Assembly (NCBI GenBank): GCA_037042915.1
Contig: CM073196.1
Location: 1,302,001 to 1,366,000 of the forward strand
DNA length: 64,000 bases
Source: Auricularia sp. M13
Lineage: Eukaryota; Basidiomycota; Agaricomycetes; Auriculariales; Auriculariaceae
Direction of reading: 5' to 3'
This document shows positions 10,395 to 20,321 of the stretch, piece by piece. Both the position numbers and the translations under genes were made by a program. The notes under the pieces are model-generated. The model did not search any database. It had not been told where the DNA came from and saw only the letters and a program-made list of their open reading frames with translations. How positions within the stretch are numbered: the stretch's first letter is position 1; each line of letters starts with the position of its first letter.

Positions 10395-13300
10395 CCGTGA
10401 GCGGCGCGGAACGGGACGTCCTGACAGCTTGCATCACCGGCAACGCGTACCCGGCGTCCATGCGGCCCCAGCACCGGTCACAGGCGGTCGCTGGCGGCCG
10501 TGCGTGCGATGGCCGCTGCGCAGGAGAGAGCGGTAAGCCTTCTGTGCTCGCGGCTCCTGTGCTCACCGGCGCCGATGTACAGTGCAGGTCCAGCGAAGAG
10601 TGGGCGCTCGCAGCAGAGCGGCATTGATCAGCGGCCACCGGCCACCGGTTACAGCTCGTCGACGCTCATGGGCGCCGCACGGTAAGCCCAGGCGTGCTCC
10701 ATGCTGCGGGTATCGTGCTGAGCGTCCTTTGCGACAGCAGCCCCGCGTTCTCGGCGAAGCTCTGCGATCTGGGCGACGCCCAGGTCGTTTCTGCGCGTCG
10801 CCGCCGTCACAGACAGCCTCGGTACGTCCCAGGTATTCTCATAGCGCGGATAATGTACTCACTGCTGGCCGCAACGGCAGACGCACGTTCCAGACGATGT
10901 TCGGCGGTCTGGGCAACGCTCAGGTCGTACTGCGCGTCGCCGCCGTCACAGACTCTATCGGTAAGACCGCGTTGTCTTTATCGCGACGATAATGCACTAA
11001 CTACCCGGTACAGCAGCACCAGCAGCTTCACGAGATTAATCTGCGACCCCCACGTCGTTCTGCGCGTCGCCGCCGTCACAGACTCTATCGGTAAGATCGC
11101 GTTGTCTTTATCGCGACGATAATGCACTAACTGCCCGGTACAGCAACAGCAGCAGCTTCACGAGATTAATCTGCGACCCCCACGTCGCTCTGTGCGTCGC
11201 CGCCGTCACAGACAGCCTCGGTAAGCCCGTGCCTGACTTCTGCTCCGGGCTTCGTGCTGACTGTCCGTTGCGTCAGCAACCCGGCGTTCTCGACGAAGCT
11301 CTGCGGTCTCTGCGACGCTGACGTCGTTCTGCGCGTCGTCGCAGTCACAGAGCCACCGGTAAGGCCGTCTTATGCTCGTCGCGCCGATAATGTTCTGACG
11401 TCCTTTGCGACAACAGCCCCGTGTTCTCGACGAAGCTCTGCGATCTAAGTGATGCCCGGGACGTCCTGCGCATCGCCGCCGTCACAGACACCGTCGGTAA
11501 GTCCTCATTATGCTCACTGCGCGCATAATGTGCTCATTGCTGGCCACGGCAGTGGCCGCACTTTCTGGACGATTCTGCGTTGTGGGCGACGCACCGGTCG
11601 TCCGCGCATCGCCGCCTGCGTCGACCCCATTGGTACGTCCGGCTTATGCTGCTTATGTGCTGAACCTCCATTGCGACGGCAGCCCCTCGTTCTCCCATCT
11701 CTGCGATCTGGGCGACGCCGCGGTCGGCCTACCCGTCGCTGCCGCCTCGGGTTACATCGGTACGTCCGACTAATCTTCATGGTGAAGATAGCCCGCTCAC
11801 TATTCGCCGCGACTGCAGTCCCTGATCCTGGACGAAGATCTTTGTTCTGGGCGACCTCCAGGTGGTTCTGCGCGTCGCCGCCGTCGCACGACGCATCGTT
11901 ACTCCCGGCTTATCCTCATTGCGAGAATAGGACGCTCACTGTCCCCCGCGACAGCAGCCTCTCGTTGTCGACCAGGCTCTGCGATCTGGCCGACGTCCAC
12001 GTCGTTCTGCGCGTCACTCCCATCACATACCGGATCTGTAAGCTCGGCTTATGCTGCTTGTCCTGGTAATGTGCTGACCGTCCGTTGCGAGAACAGCCCC
12101 CATTCTCTGCGATCTGGGCGACGCCCGCCGTCACAGTTCCTAGCTCACTGCTCGCCGCATCTGCTGCACCACGTCGTCGACAAAACTCTGCGTTCTGGGT
12201 GACGCCCTGGTTGTTCTGCGCGCCACTGCCGTCACATATCGCATGGTACACCGGTAAGTCCGGATTATGCTCATTGCGCTGGTAATGTGCTAACCGTCCG
12301 TTACGACAGCAGTCCCGCGTTTTCGACGAAGCTCTGCGATCTGGTCGACGCCCGGGTCCTTCTGCGTGTCGCCGCCGTCACAGACCCCATTGGTAAGCCC
12401 ATGCGTGACTTTTGCTGCCGGCACCGTGCTGACGGTCTGTTGCGGGAGCAGTCGCCCGTCCTGGACGATGCTCTGCAGTCTGGGCGACGCTCAGGTCGTT
12501 CTGCGCGCCGCCGCCGTCATAGACGCCATCAGTAAGCCCGCACTGTCTTAATTGCGACGATACTACACTAACTGCCCGGCACAACAACAGCAGCACGTTC
12601 CCGTGTACTCTATAATCCATGTGACGCCCATGTCATTCTGAGCATCGCCGCCATCGCAGACTGCACTGGTACGCCCAGCTTACTCTTATTTCGAGGATAG
12701 CGCGTTCACTGCTCGCGCGACAGCAATTTGATGTTTTCGACGTCGCTCTGGGCTGTTCTGTCCGTCGCCGCCGGCTCAGGCTGTTTCGCTACGCGTAGGT
12801 GGTCTTTATTCCACCGATGGCGTCCTCACTGCCCGTAGCACAGAAATCCACGCTCTCGATCAAGCTCCGCGATCTGTGCCATACTCAGGTTGCTTTTCTT
12901 CTAGCCGCGAGCCGCAACTGCCTCGGTAAGCCGACACTATCCTCATTCCGACGATATCATGCTCACGGCTCGCTGCGACAGCAATGCCACCTTTGTGAGG
13001 ACGCTTTACACCCTGTGCCTTTTGCTCGCCGTCGCTCAGCCTGATCCGGGTGACGCCTAGCTCGAGCTGCTTGCCGTCGTTGCCTGCATCCCCCTCCTCA
13101 CCATGATAGCCCGCTTAATGCACATCACAACAACGGCCGCGAACATGCTCCGCCTGACGCCCATGTCGTTCTGCCCACCGCCTCGCGTTCTGCCTGGCCT
13201 GGTACACTTTGTATTATCGTTACGAGCATGGCGCGCTCACTGCACGTTATGACAAAGGTAGCACGTTCTCGAGGGTGCTCTATGATCTCGGCGACTCACA

Positions 13301-14230
13301 AATTGTCCGGCTCGTCGCCGCCGGCTCAGACTTCATTGGTCAAGATCTGCGCGACAGCTTCCGAACGTTCGCGAGGTCGCTCCCCGGTTCGGGCGACGCT
13401 CAGGCTGCCGTGCTCGTCGTCGAGCTCACACACTGCAATCGTACGCACCGGTTATCCTCGTTGGAAGGATATCGTGCTCACTCTGCAATTTGATGTAGCA
13501 GCAGCACTTTCGCGACGCCCAGATCCTCCTGATCGTCATCGCCGACCCAGACTGCATCGGTACGCCCGGATCATCATGTTACAAGGACAGCATATTCACT
13601 TCGCTGCGGTAGGAATGCCACGATGTCGATGATCCTCTGCATTCTGCGCGGCGTCCAGGTCGTCCTCCTCGGTAGCGGGTCTTACTCCATCGGTACGCCG
13701 GGACATACTTCGTATGGTAATATTGCCCTCATTACCCGGTTCACCGCAGCCCAGTCTTCCCTACGATGCGCTGCGACCGCGCGGAACCCCTGCTTTTCCC
13801 CGTCGTCGTCGCTCGTTCCGGCTGCTCCTTCATGCCCGGCGACCCTTGCCTTGCTGGTCTTATGCTCATGTTCCCTCACTGCTGCCTCCTCTGACTGCTC
13901 ATTGCACCCTATTCTGCAATCCGGTGGTGCCCTGCTCCGTTTGCTCCTGTATCGCCTGTCCCGTGCCTTGTTACGCCAGGATTGTTCTCATTGTGAAGAT
14001 AATGCGGCGATCTCGCCATTTTCTTCAATGACTTCCGCTTCACCTGGTCGCAAAAGCTTCATCATCCTTACGCTACTGACCTGTCGCCGACGACGCAAAT
14101 TGGACTTGAGCATCGTCTTCATCTTTTGCGGCCATTATACTCTGTTGATGGAATGTAGCCTGCAAGGCCTCATCACTCCGTCTCCTACCCTGTTACTTGC
14201 TGTCAGTCCTTTAGGCAACATTCATTAAAT
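10395..14230 (+). repeat. Tandem array A (about 24 intron-plus-exon-like units of about 139 bp)
   Basis: Read on the plus strand, units repeat with a GTAAG or GTACG motif at about 10531, 10682, 10819, 10961, 11091, 11221, 11359, 11497, 11633, 11760, 12038, 12254, 12393, 12532 and 12669, and more diverged to about 13690. Typical spacing is 130-140 bp. In well-kept units, GTAAG is followed by a TGCTCA..G(A/G)TAATGTGCTGAC or CTAAC segment and a CAG about 59 nt downstream. About 80 nt follow, containing GAAGCTCTGCGATCTGGGCG and TCTGCGCGTCGCCGCCGTCA. Units decay towards 14.2 kb. The 80-nt segment is not a multiple of three, so exon tandem splicing would rotate the frame. The order is donor, branch-like CTNAC, acceptor in most units. 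Confidence 0.8.
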
Positions 14231-14247
14231 GTTCTCCATCTTCCTAG

Positions 14248-15361
14248 TTACAAAAACACGCGATCGTAGAATTTGTCGTCTTTGGGCTTACGCTGGACAA
14301 GGTGATGATATCCCTGTGCGCTACGGAAGCAGAACTGGCGTTTACGCCAATCTATCCGTCCGTTGTACTTTCGAATCCAGGTCGACCCGAGGATTAGGTC
14401 AATGCCGCAAAGTGTGTTATCCACCACAAATGCCATCATGTCCTGTTTCATGCCGCCCAAACTGACCGTGAAATATGCCTTGGCAAGACACGGCCACGAA
14501 CCTCCATCATCAAAGCGAGTGAGTTTGACGTCGTCGACGTTGCTGTACCAGCCAAGGTACGGGACACAGCTCATGGTTGCCCCGATTCTCTGCGCCGCAT
14601 GGTATGAGATGTAAACTCCTTCTTTGCCTATGTCGGGGTGCACCCTCAGTCTATAGCCGTGCGCCTTTCCCCAGTAGATGGGAACATCGCGAAAGTTGCT
14701 GGGGTCATCACCGCCGTCGATTCTCAACTCGCGCGGTCGAAGGTAAGGGACATCGGCATCCGTACTGTCGCCGTCCACCGACGCCGTGGATTCGGATACA
14801 TATTCACCACGGTCATCCGCCCTGACCTGGAATTTTGAGCACCAGCTGCCCAGCCTAAATCCGAAGTCTCACTCACCTCAGGCGAAGGGCTTCGTGATAC
14901 AGCACGGCGCCTCTTTGCAGCATTTCGTAGATATCGTTTGAGAATTGCCTTGAAGTGCCAGTCGTCTTCGTAATCTGCCAGTTGCGGAAACGCCTCGCGG
15001 GCCTGCCCGGTATGAGACACAGGTTCCTGGTGACGCACGGCGTACCCTCTTGCATATATCACCGACGACAATGGTTGGGAGTCCGCAATGTGCAATTCCC
15101 TTCAGTTCATCAAGATATTTGTAGGCGGCGCAGCGTATGAACTCCTATGGCATTTCTGAGACCAGACACAGAAACAATTACTTGACATACCTGTACGCTT
15201 TCGTAGAGAGCTTCTGACCAGCCCAGAGCACCACGTATAGCATGGCTCCTCCGCAGGGATTTATAACCACCAAGAGGCTTCTGATGGATAAGGGCAGCGA
15301 GCTGAACCTGTGTCGACTTTGACATCGATCTCCCGAGAGGTAGACTGTCCTCGCGATGCAT
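14248..15361 (-). CDS. Retropepsin-like domain protein, domesticated or degenerate
   Basis: The last two exons join cleanly: exon from about 15095 to 14877, intron 14876-14827 (50 nt, GTGAGT...CCAG), final exon 14826-14248. A likely first exon begins with ATG 15361 and encodes MHREDSLPLGRSMSKSTQVQ. How the exon at about 15190 joins the next one is unresolved. The C-terminal 100 residues end with ILGSTWIRKYNGRIDW, the signature that closes Ty3/Gypsy-type retropepsin domains (ILGxDWLxxxxxxIDW). The usual catalytic D(S/T)GA is absent. At its expected place stands HPDIGKEGVYISYHAAQRIG, whose second half keeps the FIS..A..LG pattern. No reverse transcriptase, integrase or LTR is adjacent, so this is more like a host gene derived from, or related to, retroelement proteases than a live element. 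Confidence 0.6.
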
Positions 15362-15880
15362 GAATCGGTATTCAAGTTTCAAGCTAGTACGGGTGGTATT
15401 TATATGCCCGCCTGCCAAGTCACCTGTTACAAGCGTCACACGCCTGTGACGCAAGTCATGATCGGATAGAACCGAACACCTTGATGCTCTCGCCGCTTCG
15501 CCGTCCACGCGTACGACTTCGCGCTCCACAAGTAAACGGTATCCAAAGCTCTTTAATTTACTTATTCATGTGCCTACTCTGTGCACCGAAACGGGCACCA
15601 TCGCTTATGACAGTGGCCAACGGTCGGCCAACGTTTCCCGTCTCTTTGTGTCACAATGAGCTCATAACGGTGATTTATCCCACCTTCTTAAGGAGCCCGT
15701 GCGTAGGAGTTTCACCTTTGTCTTCCACCATCGTCGCATGTTGCACGAACGCTGACTCTACCCCAATGTCTCCGTCGGCATCAAGCGCATGTCCTCACGA
15801 CGAGGCATCACGGTCGCTGCACGAATACGCAGCCTCAGCCGCAAATGTGAACGCGTATAATTTGACTGTACTAGATCATC
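15362..15880. other. Spacer between minus and plus genes
   Basis: Divergent spacer between the retropepsin-like gene (minus) and a possible RING-like gene (plus). It probably contains both promoters. No clear TATA box was recognised. Confidence 0.35.
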
Positions 15881-15881
15881 G

Positions 15882-16495
15882 TTGCTTATTCTCGCTCAGG
15901 CTGCGGAAGAACTGTACGCCCTTGCGCAGCAGCGCGGCGCCGAGCTCCTGCATCTCAATTCCGAGTATACCGCACTCAAGAATCAACTAACTGAGGAGAG
16001 TACTCGCTATCAATGGCCTCGCCATTTCTTACTGTATACTACAGTTGCAAAATATCGTGAATTCGGCGGCCCATTGCGGTATTTGCTCTCAACTGTTGAC
16101 CTGTCCCTGGGTGTAAGCACCCACACTGTCATCTTCGAATGGTACTCTCATGATGGAGCAAGGATGACCGATTGTGGTGCGTCGTCTGCGTGTTTCAGCA
16201 CTGTCGCTCAATTCGAGCTGCTCAAGGCTGCATTGCCTGCGAGGCGTGCATCGTGGTGAAGTTCGTGGATCAAACATTCAATTGCGTCGTATGCGGGGCT
16301 GGCGTATGGCATACCCCGGTTCCGGCATTAGTGGTGAAAAGACTTGTAGTTGCCACCTTACTGGCTCAAGGGCGCCAACCGCCTGACACATCAGAGCTCG
16401 ACGCTGCCATCTGGCAAAGGAGATTTCCCAACTGCTTTATGAACTGTGGTGCCCACGTTGCGATAGCTAATACCGTTCACGTTCCCGCGGAGTAA
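15882..16495 (+). CDS. Possible coiled-coil and RING-like protein (fragment)
   Basis: Two open pieces suggest one gene. The first (from about 15882) encodes a helix rich in Ala, Leu, Glu and Gln (AQAAEELYALAQQRGAELLH) that could form a coiled coil. The second (16172-16495) is cysteine-rich: CVVC, then GCIACEACI, then NCVVCGAG. The spacing resembles a RING finger (CxxC...CGHxFCxxCI...CxxC), but the histidine position is Cys and the preceding Cys is Gln. The pieces are in different frames and I could not find a good intron joining them, so a decayed gene is as likely as a live one. Confidence 0.35.
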
Positions 16496-17129
16496 AGAAA
16501 GTTTGGCAAGCGATCTGAGATAGATTTCGTATTCAATTAAACCATGCCGATTGCAGTAATATTAGTCATCAGAGTGCGACCATGTGAATGCGATATAATG
16601 ATAGGATAGGATAGGATATCTAAAGTGAGAAATGTTCCGTTTCGAACAAGTATTCCGTGCAGAAATTCAAGCAAGGTGACGAGCGCCGACGGATGCACGG
16701 CATCACCTGCGCAGGTTGCGCGCTGCGGGTTGCAACATCATCGAACCTGCCTCCACATTTGTCGTCGCCGCCCAGCACACTCGCCATGCATTCAAATGAA
16801 CTTCAACCTATACAAGCTCTGCCTGCAGCCCTAAACGCGGCGGGTGACGCTTAGCGCACGCAAGTAAACTGACGATGCTTGTTATAAGACCTCCAACGGC
16901 GAGCGATGTACCTTACGACATCACACATATCTGCTCGCTGAATAGTAATGTGGCCACGTCATCAGGGCCCAGTACAGTACAGCTCAGCCGAACGTCAACA
17001 GCGCGTTGAGGTTGGGCCGCGCGGCGGAGGCCGCGAAGGGGGCAAGGGGACGGGCGTCATGCACGGCAAGTCGGGCCGGTGTGAGCCTTGTCCGCGATGC
17101 GGACTCTAATTCGTGATGTCGCCGAGCGC
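16496..17129. other. AT-richer spacer with short microsatellite
   Basis: Contains a GATAG/GATAT-type microsatellite at about 16593-16620 and no convincing gene. At 17000-17100 the sequence becomes GC-rich and approaches the inner edge of the right inverted-repeat arm. Confidence 0.4.
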
Positions 17130-18965
17130 AGCCCACGGACATTGGGAGCGCGAGTGCGGCCGTTATTGCCGGCTGTGCACAGGCTGGCTAGGACGGTCTG
17201 CACGAAGAAGCGGCTACCTACACCGACGCATTTGCGAGCGCGCCAAGAACTGGGCGAAGTCGCGACCGTCAGCGGCGGCCATAGGCCCGCTGCGATGCCT
17301 ACTCCGCAGTATCCTGCAGCTCTATTCACGGCTGGATGCTTCACTGGCCATCTGTCCTGATCACTGCTGCCTGCGTCCTTTCCTTGAAAGCGCTCTTGAC
17401 GACCTCGCCCACGACTTGCACGACAGCTATTTCGCGCCCCTCGACGACCCACACGACCAGCGCGGCGTTTATTTCCCCAGATAACGATTCGCCGCTGCCG
17501 ACCACGATGGCTCTGGATGTCGAGGCCTATCCCGTTGCCCCGCAGGAGCTCGATCCAGCAGGTCCACGTCTACTTGCGCCACGGTGCGGGCTTTCAGCGT
17601 GGATCGCGCATCATCAAGCGGGCAGTATCGGCGACCGACGTGAAGCGGCGGGAGTCTGCCCACCGGCGCTCGGAGCGCGATGACGGCGTGCCCGAAAGAC
17701 TTACGGCCAGCGAGAGCAGCGGTGCCTGCGTGAGCTCAGTTCAGCCGCGCCCGTCGTCCCGCGCGCTGACATTCCACGCGCAGTGGCATACAATCGCCGC
17801 CGACGATGGAATGCCTTCTCCGCCATACTCTGCTCGTCGCCGCGGCCCACGATGCTCAGGTAAGCTCCGTTCAGCCGTGTTCGCCGTCCAGCGTGCTCAT
17901 ATTTCGCGTGCTGTAGCATACAGTCGTGCGTTCAAAGGATTGCATCGTCCGCCGTACTCTGCTCGTCGCCGCGGCCCGCGATGCCCGGGTGAGCTCCATT
18001 CAGCCGCGCTCGTCGTCACACGCGCTCACATTCCACGAGCAGTGGCACACAAACTCGCCGGGCGCCGCATTGTTCGCCCGCACTATTCTGCTCGTCGTCG
18101 CGGCCCGCAATGCTCAGGTAAGCTCTATCCGCTCGTGCTCGCCGCATGTCACGCTCACATCGCCCGCGCTGTAGCGTGGCGTTGCCGCGGTCCGCGGATT
18201 GCATTGTCCGCCGTACTCTGCTCGTCGCCGCGGCCCGCGATGCTCAGGTGAGCTCTATTGAGCCGCGCTCGTCGTCGCGCACGCTCACATTTCACGCACA
18301 GTGGCATACAATTGCGCCCGCTATTTTGCTCGTCGCAGCGGCCTGCAATGCTCAGGTGAGCTCTATTCAGCCGCGCTCGTCGTCACGCGCGCTCACATTC
18401 CACGAGCAGTGGCATCCAATCTCGCTGGGCGCCGTATTGTGCGCCCGCCGCATTCTGCTCGTCGCCACGGCCGATATCCTCAGGTGAGCTCTATTCAGCC
18501 GCGCTTGCCGTCCCGCACGCTCAGATCCCCCGCACAGTAGCATATAATGGCCGCCGACTATGGAATGCCTTCGCCGTACTCTGCTCGTCGCCGCGGCCCG
18601 CGATGCTCAGGTGAGCTCTATTCAGCCGCGCTCGTCGTCACGCGCGCTCACATTTCATGCGCAGTGGCATTCAATTGCGCCCGCGATTTTGCTCGTCGCA
18701 GCGGCCTGCAATGCTCAGGTGAGCTCTATTCAGCCGCGCTCGTCGTCGCGCGCGCTTACATTTCACGCGCAGTGGCATCCAATCTCGCTGGGCGCCGTAT
18801 TGTGCGCCCGCCGCATTCTGCTCGTCGCCACGGCCGATATCCTCAGGTGAGCTCTATTCAGCCGCGCTTGCCGTCCCGCACGCTCAGATCCCCCGCACAG
18901 TAGCATATAATGGCCGCCGACTATGGAATGCCTTCGCCGTACTCTGCTCGTCGCCGCGGCCCGCG
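17130..18965 (+). repeat. Right arm of the large inverted repeat
   Basis: Near-identical reverse complement of about 6740-8575. The inner part (17130-17506) carries open frames on both strands that are identical in both arms. One on the plus strand (about 17113-17484) is Cys/Trp-rich at the start and ends DDPHDQRGVYFPR. I recognise none of these. The arm continues through the phosphatase-like fragment and about ten units of array B. The right array extends further (to about 20.0 kb) than the left. Confidence 0.85.
17507..17729 (+). pseudogene. Histidine acid phosphatase-like N-terminal fragment, right arm
   Basis: ATG at 17507 opens ALDVEAYPVAPQEL. The homologous continuation, QQVHVYLRHGAGF, lies in another frame. 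Family members have EQVHVYxRHGERTPVG here, RHGxRxP being the catalytic loop whose His is phosphorylated. A third frame near 17680-17715 reads TACPKDLRPARAAV, which could be the decayed segment after the loop. The fragment ends at the GTGAG of the first array B unit, at a place where a phosphatase intron could have started. It is non-functional as it stands. Confidence 0.45.
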
Positions 18966-20010
18966 ATGCCCGGGTGAGCTCTATTGAGCCGCGCTCGTCG
19001 TCGCGCACGCTCACATTTCACGCGCAGTGGCATTCAATCTCGCCCGGCGCTTCATTGTTCGCCCGCACTGTTCTGCTCGTCGCCGCGGCCGATATCCTCA
19101 GGTAAGCCCTATTCGGCTGCGCTTGCCGTCCCGCATGCTCAGGTCCCCCGCACAGTAGCATATAATGGCCGCGGATGGTGGAATACCTTTCCCGCCGTAC
19201 TCTGCTCGTCGTCGCGGCCCGCGATGCTCAGGTGAGCTCTATTCAGCCGTGCTCGTCGTCGCGCGCGCTCACATTTCACGCGCAGTGGCACACAATCTCG
19301 CCGGGCGCCGCATTTTTCGCCCGCAGTATTCTGCTCGTCGCCGCGGCCCGCAATACTCTGGTAAGCTCTATCTGCTCGTGCTCGCCGCATGTCACGCTCA
19401 CATCGCCCGCGCTGTAGCGTGGCGTTGCCGCGGTCCGTGGATTGCATTTCCCGGCGCATTCTGCTCGTCGCCGCGGCCGATCCTCCGGTAAGATCTATTC
19501 AGCCGCGGTCGTTGTCCCGCACGCTCACGTTCCACGTGCAGCAGCATACATTTGCGGCGTTCAAAGGATTGCGTTGCCTGCCGCATTCTGCTCGTCGCCG
19601 CGCGCCCGCGATGCCTAGGTTAGCCCTATCCGCTCGTGCTCGCCGTATGTCACGCTCACATCGCCCGCGCTGTAGTGTGGCGTTGCCGCGGTCCACGGAT
19701 TGCGTTGCACGCCGCATTCTACTCGGCGTCGCGGCCGAGACCCTCAGTTAAGCTCTATTCAGCCGCGCTCATCGTCCCGCGCGCTCACATCCCTCGTACA
19801 ATAGTATACAATCGCGGCATTCAAAGGATTGTGTTGCCCGCAGTACTCTGCCCATCATCGCGCGCTATGTGAGCTCCCTTGTGTCTTACTCCCTGTCCAT
19901 CACGCTCATGCTTCTGTGCGACAGCATCCACGCACTGCTGATGCTGAATTCCGCTGTCCAGTCTCCTCAACTCGTCGCCTCGCACCCGCAGTGTCGGATA
20001 AGCTCCATTC
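17730..20010 (+). repeat. Tandem array B, right copy (about 19 units, plus sense)
   Basis: GTGAG/GTAAG unit boundaries lie at about 17730, 17858, 17989, 18118, 18248, 18356, 18484, 18611, 18719, 18846, 18974, 19102, 19232, 19361 and 19488, then diverge to about 19996. Most spacings are 127-131 bp, with two short units of 108 bp. Each unit has a 54-nt intron-like part (GTGAGCTCTATTCAGCCGCG... ending GCAG) and a 73-75-nt part ending in CTGCTCGTCGCCGCGGCC...CTCAG. Outer units (after 19.6 kb) are more diverged, as expected at the edge of an array kept uniform by recombination. Confidence 0.85.
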
Positions 20011-20275
20011 TGCCGTGCTCGCCTGGCTCCCTATCTTTACATCGCCATTCTGCGCGCGAGGAGAAACGTTGCAACGCCGTCTCGAGTCGATGATAACATC
20101 CATTTCTTCATTTTCACGCTGTGGGGCCCTGCACCCCAATTTGACACCCCGACCCCCTGATACTCTCCGTGAAGCGTCATCGCATCCGCACACAGCGCCA
20201 TTGTGACAGTTGCATGGCCGGACATTGAAATTGATCATCAGGCCTGTGACTCACGGCCAGCTTTCAATATTTACT

Positions 20276-20321
20276 TAACCCCCGCACCTTCGTGTCTCTC
20301 CCTTGCTTTCTCCTCCCACCC
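20276..20321 (+). promoter_or_regulatory. Pyrimidine-rich tract just upstream of the WD40 start codon
   Basis: A CT-rich run (CGTGTCTCTCCCTTGCTTTCTCCTCCCACCC) ends at the ATG. Such tracts are common at transcription starts of fungal genes. No TATA box was seen within 100 bp. Confidence 0.4.

Noticed and set aside
14248-15361. LTR retrotransposon
   Set aside because: No reverse transcriptase, integrase, primer-binding site or terminal repeats were seen nearby; only a retropepsin-like end signature is present.
17517-18251. 244-codon frame starting near VHVYLRHG and running through array B
   Set aside because: It crosses five satellite units including their intron-like parts; the Arg/Ser/Pro-rich translation changes between units and the frame is interrupted in the left arm copy.
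6590-20010. CRISPR array
   Set aside because: Units are 108-140 bp tandem repeats of similar sequence throughout; there are no short conserved repeats with unique spacers, and the host is a eukaryote.
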